A DNA stretch of 64,000 nucleotides from Purpureocillium takamizusanense (Eukaryota > Ascomycota > Sordariomycetes > Hypocreales > Ophiocordycipitaceae): the NCBI RefSeq assembly GCF_022605165.1, contig NC_063068.1, forward strand, positions 4,402,001 to 4,466,000. The letters are read 5' to 3'. The notes beneath the pieces were generated by a model. That model had not been told where the DNA came from and made no database searches. It saw nothing but the letters and a program-made list of their open reading frames with translations. Shown piece by piece: positions 57,003 through 64,000 of this stretch. The first letter of the stretch is position 1. Every line of letters starts with the position of its first letter. The translations under genes were made by a program, and so were the position numbers.

Positions 57003-58793
57003 TCAACTCCGGATATGCCATAGTCGAATCTTGCCCGCGTCATTGCCCACCGCCAACAGCCCGCTGTCCCGCCCAAACGCCACGGCCGTGATGCGCCCCA
57101 GCGGCGTCTGTGCCGTCGGCCAGTTACGGTAGACGGTGCAGCTCGGCAGGTGCACAAGCCGGAAGGCGTCTTTGATTTGGCGGCTGCCAAAGGCGAGTAG
57201 CTGGCCGTCGGGAGAAAAGGTGAGCGTCGTGATGGGCGTCACGAGCTGCTCAAACGTCCGTGTCGGTGTCGGCCGCTCCTTGATGGTGATTCTGTCGTCG
57301 CCGCCGTTGTTGCTGCCCCCAAAGGTGTTTTGCACGATGAGCTCGTTGCGGTCGTAGATGTTGGTGATGCCCGTGTTCGAGCCCACGGCGACCCAACGGT
57401 CATCACCCAGCGCCTCGGGCCCGCGGTGGCCGCCGAGGGCAATGACGATGGCGCCCACGCTGCCGTCGTCCTGCCATAGGCCGAGGAAAGTCCTGCTCTC
57501 CATGCTGTACTCTCCGACCTGCCCGTCCTTTCCGAGGATCGTCATGCCGTCACCCGTGCTCCACCACGCAAAGTCGGCGATGCCGTGTCTGCTCTGCAGC
57601 CTCGCCGCTGCGATCCACTGCGCCGTCGCCACGCTGAGGACGTTGATGACGCCGCCGCCCTTGCGCGTCGACGCCACGATGCCCATGTACCGTCCGCAGG
57701 GGCTCAGCGCGAACCGCTCCATGGACTTGTGCTCCAGCTGGTGGCCAGCCACCCTCGTCGTCTTCTGCACCACGCCTGACGGCAGGTCCCAGTGGTGGAA
57801 GTAGCGGCGCCGTCCGGCGAAGAAGATCTTGTCGCCCTTCGGGTACAGGAACTCGGCACGACGCACGTCGACCTGTTTCACCTGCACCGACGTCAACTGT
57901 GGGTTGGGCGGCTGCGCGTCTGGTGCAATGTGATGTAGGTAGAGAATCGAGGCAGTGCTGGCGGACAGGAGGACGGGATATTCGGGGTGGAAGGAAAGGC
58001 ACTCGACGGGCATTTTGTGCTTGTCGGGGATCTCTCGCGTCCTCTGCATGTCGATGACCTCTGGCCGCAGCGGGCGCTTCTTGGAGCCACCGCCGAGCCC
58101 GGCCAGCTGATTGACGTCGCGCAGGAACTTGTCGAGCGGCAGAGCGGAGGCGTCGTCGTCCTCACTCCCACTAGAATCGCTCGAAGAACCCGAGGCCGCC
58201 GAGGAACGCCGCCGTATCTTGGTCGGCCGGCCGTCCGACTGCTGAGCCCACGCCGGTGCGGGATTCAACCGCAGGAATTGCTGTCGCAGCCGCTTGCTGT
58301 ACTCTGTGCCACAGATGACATCCTCCGCCTCGGTCGTCCGCAGCTTCCGTAGCCTCGTGGCCTTGGCTAGAGAGATTGCCAGCCTCTCGTCGTCGCTGTC
58401 TTCCCAAGCGGGCATCTCGCCTTGTTCGTTGTTTCTCGATGCTGACGTGGGTTTTGAGAGGGCAGATCCTGCGCCCGGGGTGCCCGTATCGATCATGAAG
58501 AGGTCGGCATCCTCGACGTCCTCCATGCCGCCCGAGTCGGCATCAGCCAGTTCCACGTCTTGGCCGTCTGCTCCATCGCCGTACAAGTCACCAGCGTCTT
58601 TAAAGAGGTTTTCCCTGAAGCCTGCCCTGTTTCCGAGGACAAGGCGCTCGAGCTCCTCCTCGTCCGAGTCCTTGTCAAACATGGCGGCGTTGGACTTGGT
58701 GTTGATTGCGACATCGTCCGAGCTCAGGTCGGACGACATGTTGCTGTCGAAGTCCTCCTGGTCGGAGACCCATTGGTCCTTTTCCGCTGCCAT
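57003..58793 (-). CDS. utp18: U3 small nucleolar RNA-associated protein UTP18, WD40 protein, 596 aa
   Basis: Component of the small-subunit processome (UTP-B), needed for 18S rRNA maturation in the nucleolus. It is a single exon. The N-terminal 240 residues are acidic and Ser-rich, with WEDSDDERLAISLAKATRLRKLR (about 130-152) and GTEYSKRLRQQFLRLNPAPAWA (about 160-182), a block diagnostic for Utp18. Near its end is the acidic-basic region with DKFLRDV. The WD40 propeller runs from about 255 to the end: MPVECLSFHPEYPVLLSAS, GKDGQVGEYS, WVAVGSNTGITNIYD, LLAFGSRQIKDAFRLVHLP and LAVGNDAGKIRLWHI. In yeast the Utp18 N-terminus contains an AIM-like motif recruiting Mtr4; here a candidate is not obvious. 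The start MAAEKDQWVSDQED has a good context. Confidence 0.93.
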   Translation of the reverse strand: MAAEKDQWVSDQEDFDSNMSSDLSSDDVAINTKSNAAMFDKDSDEEELERLVLGNRAGFRENLFKDAGDLYGDGADGQDVELADADSGGMEDVEDADLFMIDTGTPGAGSALSKPTSASRNNEQGEMPAWEDSDDERLAISLAKATRLRKLRTTEAEDVICGTEYSKRLRQQFLRLNPAPAWAQQSDGRPTKIRRRSSAASGSSSDSSGSEDDDASALPLDKFLRDVNQLAGLGGGSKKRPLRPEVIDMQRTREIPDKHKMPVECLSFHPEYPVLLSASTASILYLHHIAPDAQPPNPQLTSVQVKQVDVRRAEFLYPKGDKIFFAGRRRYFHHWDLPSGVVQKTTRVAGHQLEHKSMERFALSPCGRYMGIVASTRKGGGVINVLSVATAQWIAAARLQSRHGIADFAWWSTGDGMTILGKDGQVGEYSMESRTFLGLWQDDGSVGAIVIALGGHRGPEALGDDRWVAVGSNTGITNIYDRNELIVQNTFGGSNNGGDDRITIKERPTPTRTFEQLVTPITTLTFSPDGQLLAFGSRQIKDAFRLVHLPSCTVYRNWPTAQTPLGRITAVAFGRDSGLLAVGNDAGKIRLWHIRS

Positions 58794-59110
58794 TGCGAGC
58801 GTGACTTTGGCGTGGCAGGGGCGTTGTGGACGATGCTCACAGCGGGACCAGTTTTCGGGCGACGATGGATTTTTTTTGGACTTTCGGCCTTCACCTCAGC
58901 CTTGTCGACGCCCCGCAGTAAATTAGTGGGGCAATACCGCGCCACCAATGAACAGGCAGGGTCTACACAAGGCTGCGCCCCTTGTCCTTGTTCCTATGTC
59001 ATGGACCTTGGATAGGAAACCGTACTTGTTCATGACCACAACTGCAGCTTGTTTGGCATTTTCTGCCTTTTCCATCATTATCATTATTATATTGCCATCC
59101 TGGCGTATTG
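58794..59110. other. Short spacer between UTP18 and PsuG-PsuK genes
   Basis: About 0.3 kb serving as UTP18 promoter and PsuG-PsuK 3' flank. It contains an ATT-rich stretch at about 59075-59094. No gene. Confidence 0.55.
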
Positions 59111-61623
59111 CTATCTTCGAGCTGCCGCTCTGGCCAAATCTCCTCCCAACTGCCCCAGCTGAGGGCTTACTGACTCGGCGCTCCTCAGCGTCAGTACGGC
59201 ACCCCTCTGCGCCACGTCTATCAGATGCTCGACACGCCCTCCCTGGGCCAGCCCAGAGATCAAGACGCCGAGGAAAGTGTCTCCCACGCCATTGACCGAG
59301 ACAATGTCCCGCACCGTCTCCGCCGCCGGGAACAGTCTCATGTAGATGCCGCCCACGGATTCGTGCTTCGGCGCAGCGCGCGTCAAAATGAACTCCTCGG
59401 CATCCCGATCCCTTAGGAGCGGGTCGTCGCGGCCCAGGAGCATCGTAAGCAAGACTCCATTGGCGCCAAGTTTGGTAATGAGCGTCGGTATGTAGGGAAG
59501 CAGGTTGACGGACTGCACGGGGACGCCAGCGTCAGTAAGTGCAGGGGACGTGAGGCGGACGAATCGCTCCCGGGCGCCGGTCATGCCGAAGGCGTCGATG
59601 ATGTCGAACCAGTCCCCCAACTCGAGGTAGCCGTTCTCCTTTGCAGCCGTGTACATGGCCGCCAGTTCGTACGTGTTTGGTGATGCGAGGTCCACGCTGG
59701 CACTGGGAAAGACACCCAGCTTGGGCACTCCTCGCTGGGGGCCAAACAGACCCTGTGACTTTTCGACCGAGACGGGCTCGAACGCAACTTTGGAGTTGTG
59801 GTCCGTTGCGGTCTTGATCCAAGCCTTGATGTTCTTTGCAGCCCAGTTGCCGTCAACAACAGTCCACTTGGGAGACGTCAACGATACGGCGGACTCGCGG
59901 AGCTCGTCAGATACGTGTTGCCTGAAGATGCCCATGTCGGCCATGGCCATAACCAGGTTCTTGCTCCCGTCGTTCACTGCGACGTACTGAGCGGTACGAC
60001 TTCCGGGATGCGACTGGCGGTCTAGCTTGCGGACAAAGACACCGCCGAGGCCAGCAGCCTCGAGGGATGAGAGCACCGTGGACCCGGCCACATCATCGCC
60101 GACCATGCTGCAGAATTGTACCCGGGCCTGCTTACTTGCCAGGTGGGCTGCAAGGGCCACATTATGTCCCACGCCGCCAATGGACTGGCTGATCTGGGCT
60201 GGATTCGACGTGTGCGGTTGAGGCGCCGTCTCGCCTGCCCTAGTGCTCTTGAAATCACAGCTCAGATCGACAGCCACGGCTCCCGCTACAAGAATCTCCG
60301 CAAGCGGTGTGACCGCAGGCCTATCGCTGCCGGCGGGCTCCTTGTCCCGTGCAAAGGGTATATTTACTCTATATAACGACTTATTAGAACCCAACGAGCC
60401 CTTGCGCGCGATGACGAGTCGAAGCTGGCACTTACGAGCTCATCACCGGCCCGGCATCTGCCGCCAACATTCGCGACAGCTCGACGGAGACGTTGGTCGC
60501 TCGGATGATGTTGGACGTCACCAGAGCCTTGTTGGCAATGATGGCCTTTTCTCCCGTAATTTCCTTCAACCGCTGCAGGACGTATGGCGTGTTCTTGCTG
60601 CCCGTGAAGCCCTTCTCCACCGCTTCGCGTACGGCCAGTTCGATGGCGGCGCTCATGTCTGCTGACGGCACGCCGAACTCTTCGGGAATGGGGTTGGCGA
60701 AGAGCATGCCCGACTCGATGCCGAGGCGCTCCTGGGCGAGGATCATGGCAGCTGCCTCCTTTTCGGTGTAGACGACTGACGGGCTCCTGGTGCCGCTGTC
60801 GCGCGCCCAAAAGGCGGGGAAGTCAATGTTCCCGGTACGGCCGTCGGCGAACGTCGACACGAGGCAGCCTTGCGTCTCGAGATACTCGAGCGTACGAGGG
60901 ATGTCGAGGAAGCCCTTGCAGCCGCTGCTGATGACGGCGACTCGGGTGCGGCCCAGCTCAGTGAGGTCGGCAGAAATATCCATGGAGCTTTCGCCGCCGC
61001 GGTGGACGCCGCCGAGACCACCAGTGCCGAAGACGCGGATGCCGGCCAGTCTGGCGAGAAGCATGGTGCCGGCTATGGTGGTGCCGCCGTGGATCTTGCG
61101 GCCAGCAAGGCCCTGGATGTCTTGTCAGCAATGCCGTCCGACATGAGCTCCGATTAACGCGCCTCACCATGCCAACGAGGTAGGAGATGTCTCTCCTGGA
61201 GGCCTTGGTCGTGCCCTTGTCCTCGATCATGCGGACAATGTCCTGAGTCTTGGCGCCGACTGTGGGAACGCCATCAACAATGGCAATGATAGCAGGGATG
61301 CCACCGTGGCTGCGAACAAGGTCGTCGTGCTCACGAGCCAGGTCCTTTCCCAGGGCGCCATGGGTATAGATGGTGGACTCGAGGGCGACAACGGGCTTGT
61401 TTAGCCGGATGGCATCAGCAACCTCGTCCGAGACCCGGAGAAGGTCCCTCAGGGCGGTCGAGTTCTGCGGTGTAGAAGCCACTGTGCGCCGTTGACATGC
61501 CGGGTGAGAGCCGTGAGAGGCAGTCGTCGGAGCAATGAGCTGGCTGGAGAGCAGCCGACAGCGGATTGACGCGGCGCTGAGCTCGGCCCGGCGTACGGGC
61601 GCAGCGAGCCCGGCGGCCTTCAT
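59111..61623 (-). CDS. Bifunctional pseudouridine-5'-phosphate glycosidase / PfkB pseudouridine kinase, 3 exons, 796 aa
   Basis: Predicted to phosphorylate pseudouridine (C-terminal kinase) and split the C-C glycosidic bond of the 5'-phosphate to uracil and ribose 5-phosphate (N-terminal glycosidase). Exons are 61623-61168, 61112-60436 and 60368-59111. Residues 1-50 are rich in Ala/Arg/Ser with one acidic residue, a plausible mitochondrial presequence. The PsuG domain (about 55-380) has Glu82 in ALESTIYTHG, His189, Asp201 and the Schiff-base Lys218 in SSGCKGFLDIP; the spacings 12 and 17 between the last three equal those of E. coli PsuG (His137, Asp149, Lys166). The PfkB domain (about 385-796) has SIGGVGHNVALAAHL and the NGVGDTFLGVLISG anion-hole/catalytic Asp motif. 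The fused order is a known eukaryotic arrangement. Confidence 0.94.
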
Positions 61624-63281
61624 CGTGGAGCGCCCGATACTTCTAAATCCCAGTTCGCCTAATGTAGCGGCGAAGGGGTGAGATGCTTAAAGTGGTGATG
61701 ATGGGCTAATAGAGCGTGGGTAGGTTTAGGGATCCCCGAGCCGTACGCGACTGTGTAGAGTTGGGTTGCTTTAAGACCTGATGAGAGTAGCGGGCTGAAG
61801 AATTCCAGGGTTGAAGTTGGGGGAGATGGCTGACTTGAGCTTTCGGAGGGGCCCGCGGGCCGTCAAAAGCCGGTCTAGTGCTGGCGCGGGCGCGCGAGAC
61901 TTCAATGACCAGCGCCCCGGAACGCCGCCCGAGTCACCCCCCCGGCCCAAGGCGCGCTGTCTCCGGCTCCCCGGCCGAGCGGCCGCAAAGACGAGTAAGA
62001 AGGCTCTGCCTTGCCAAATTCGCTCGCCGGGTTACCCCTCGCCGTGGGGGCCGTCGGGGGCGGCCTGCCTGTCTTTCTCGGGGCCCAGCTAATAGTTGAA
62101 CGTTCCAGGTTTGGAGTACCAAAGTCCTTTACCTAACTAGGTAGTACTTACCGAAATACCTAAGTAGTAATAGCCTCCATGGATGAGGCACGTTAGTAAA
62201 GTAGTGCTTGGCGGGCCGATTACGGTGACTAAATCCGCCGTGACGGGCGGCTACAGCTCCTGATATGGCGACGGGCTCGGGCTCCATCTACACTAGGGCT
62301 GTGCTGGACGATGCTCGCGGCAGGCGCCGCTGCCAGTGCCTCGTCTGGGTTATAGGCAAACTAGCTAAAATGCTGTGCCACTCCAGACTCGATTGCAAGC
62401 ATTCAAAGGGAGAAGAAGAGCACAACCAATTCTCACTGGCGTTTGGGGTACCAGGCCGAGTGCCTGTGTGGCTGCGGTAATGTATGAAGTGCGTCCAAAG
62501 TTCCCAAAGTACGAAGTACTTCGTACGTGCTGCGCCGCTCCAGCACCAGACAAAGTTGTCGTGCTCTCGTCAGCATGGACGGACCTGCCCAGGCATTCCA
62601 ACCACCACCCTCCTGCTAACCCAATATAGGTTCGACGATGGCTTCAACTCGAGCAACGAGAGACACACTGACTGCCATCCTACAAACGCCAAGACCTCAA
62701 TAATCCTCTCCGTCGCGGCTCGGGCTGCTGCCCAAGTCCGTGTCGCGCTCCGCCAGCCACAGTCGAAAGAGGCAGGGGATTTGGTTGGGCAATTTATTAC
62801 ACCGGATTTCTGAGTCCGGAGCGGCGGCGCAAGGTTTGGGCCCGGCACCTGCTGGCAGCTTCCCCGCACGCCACGGGGGGAGGGAGCTCAGACCTCGGCT
62901 CGCTCGACCACACACGCACCAACGAGAGAGACGAGCCCATCCTGGTGATAACAGCCTAGATGGCAGCGCCAGCGGGCTGCGGGTGGTGTGCAGGACGCGC
63001 CCAGCCCAGAGACCGCGAGGGGGGCTCCTGCGGCCGCTCATCAGATCTGCGCCCTCGCGACCCGCGACACATTTCCCTGTGACGTGACAGCCTATAACAG
63101 CTGCCTCGTCTTTCACGTCTCGCATGGAGTAGCGCTGGTTTACTCCTCTGACGGAAACAACGACGTGGTCCGCGCTCTGCAATTCCAAGAAAACCCCAAC
63201 CACGGTATCGGGAGTCATCGACGACGACAACGACGCGAGAGCGCGGGCGCCTCCCCGGCTCACCACCACGCACGAACCACG
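61624..63281. other. Divergent promoter region
   Basis: About 1.66 kb between the PsuG-PsuK gene (-) and the SDR gene (+). It contains an 18-bp perfect palindrome (62509-62526) and many TACCTA words near 62130-62170. No gene or RNA recognised. Confidence 0.55.
62509..62526. repeat. 18-bp perfect palindrome GTACGAAGTACTTCGTAC
   Basis: The sequence equals its own reverse complement. It is two overlapping GTAC-GAA-GTAC hairpin units sharing the central GTAC. Single units lie at 28402-28412, 44831-44841 and 52222-52232. Confidence 0.9.
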
Positions 63282-64000
63282 ATGCCCATGCACAACGGCT
63301 TCCTCCCGCGCGAGGGCTTCTGCGCCGACGTCGTCCTCAAGCTCATCCGCCGCACGGCTCTCAACCCGGCCCTCCTGCTACCCCTCGTGCTCCTCGCCCG
63401 CTACACCAAGCGCGGGCAGGACCTGTCCGTCCTCCACCCGACCGCCGCCCGTCGCCTGCGCCTCCTCCTGTACTGGGCGCTGGCCCGCCGCGTGAGCGCC
63501 TGGCTGTCCGACCGCGCCCGCAACAACTGGACCGATGACCGCTACGTGTGGTCCCGCGAGATCGTCCTCGTCACGGGCGGCGCCGCGGGCATCGGCGGCG
63601 CCTTGGTGCGCTTCTTTGAGGAAAAGGGCATCGCCGTCGTCGTCCTCGACATTCAGCCCATGGCCTTTCCCACCTGTACGTTGCGCCCCCTCCCCCCCAA
63701 ACGCTTCTTTTGCGTAGGTCCGTCAAAAACAAATTTGTCTGTGACCTGTTGATACTGAGCTCCCCGCAGCCAATAGGGTCCATCACTTCCAGTGCGACAT
63801 CCGCTCCCCCGAGAGCGTCAATGCCGTCGCCAACCGCATCCGTGCCCAGATCGGCCACCCTACCGTCATCATCAACAACGCTGGCGTTGCCCGCGGCAAG
63901 ACCCTCCTCGATGCCGAGCCCAGTGACGTGCGCTTCACCTTTGACGTAAACACCCTCGCCCACTATTGGATCACCAAGGCCTTCCTCCCCAACATGGTTG
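63282..64000 (+). CDS. Short-chain dehydrogenase/reductase, membrane-anchored (retinol dehydrogenase-like), partial at right edge
   Basis: Exons 63282-63675 and 63770 to beyond 64000, with a 94-nt intron splitting a Ser codon. Start MPMHNGFLPREGFCADVVLK. Residues about 25-45 are hydrophobic (ALNPALLLPLVLLARY), and a second weaker segment near 63-72 suggests an N-terminal membrane anchor (ER or lipid droplet). The Rossmann fold starts at about 99 with VLVTGGAAGIGGALV (TGxxxGIG cofactor motif) and VVVLDIQP, whose Asp after beta-2 favours NAD(H). HHFQCDIRSPE and the NNAG block (INNAGVARGKTLLD) follow. The catalytic Tyr-x3-Lys lies beyond the window. This arrangement matches the SDR16C/DHRS-type lipid or retinoid dehydrogenases. 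The substrate is unknown. Confidence 0.9.

Overview
The window reads as nuclear DNA of a filamentous ascomycete. It has short spliceosomal introns (about 50-320 nt, GT-AG with one GC-AG), GC-rich coding sequence with strong C/G third positions, long microsatellite-rich spacers, and gene families typical of Pezizomycotina: a DOMON-cytochrome b561 protein, a Zn2Cys6 regulator with a fungal-specific domain, a DUF6923 secreted protein and a fused pseudouridine-5'-phosphate glycosidase/kinase. The style suggests Sordariomycetes, probably Hypocreales; that is inference. I see no transposon, no RIP-like AT-rich block, no CRISPR, no rRNA and no credible tRNA.

Layout, left to right. 1-718 (-): partial membrane-anchored basic protein. 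3420-4961 (+): nucleoside hydrolase. 5266-10992: all minus strand, and largely about RNA processing and transcription: LSM8, a U2 snRNA gene, a P-TEFb-type cyclin and PRP4. 13017-14570 (+): Psk1-like S6 kinase. 18075-19380 (+): DOMON-b561 protein. 20122-20923 (+): ATP synthase subunit h. 22477-25188 (-): Sch9-like AGC kinase. 25189-31951: a 6.8 kb spacer without a convincing gene. 31952-32392 (-): conserved 89-aa orphan. 33589-34640 (+): SUZ-domain protein, convergent with NAR1 at 34690-36561 (-). 37760-38949 (-): C2H2 zinc-finger protein. 40624-42183 (+): secreted DUF6923 protein. 42598-43997 (-): DAHP synthase. 45553-48292 (-): eight-exon Zn2Cys6 regulator. 49601-51753 (-): WD40-cyclophilin. 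52417-53170 (+): FAR-17a/AIG1-like membrane protein. 53553-54857 (-): FMN-dependent 2-hydroxy-acid oxidase. 55517-56478 (+): SLD5. 57003-58793 (-): UTP18. 59111-61623 (-): PsuG-PsuK fusion. 63282 to the right edge (+): membrane-anchored short-chain dehydrogenase.

Most genes are unrelated housekeeping genes, as expected on a fungal chromosome arm. Themes that recur are splicing (U2 snRNA, LSM8, PRP4, WD40-cyclophilin), TOR-linked AGC kinases (Psk1 and Sch9, about 8 kb apart) and nucleoside catabolism (nucleoside hydrolase and PsuG-PsuK, about 54 kb apart). Nothing looks like a biosynthetic cluster or a defence system. The points most worth a second look are fine structure: a U2 snRNA gene, a GC-AG intron inside a catalytic motif, 6-nt exons in two genes, a perfect TGAGTCA site inside the first intron of DAHP synthase, and a recurring GTAC-GAA-GTAC mini-hairpin in spacers. 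Exon boundaries were placed by hand from splice consensus, reading frame and remembered family motifs. All spliced lengths given divide by three, but none has been checked against transcripts.
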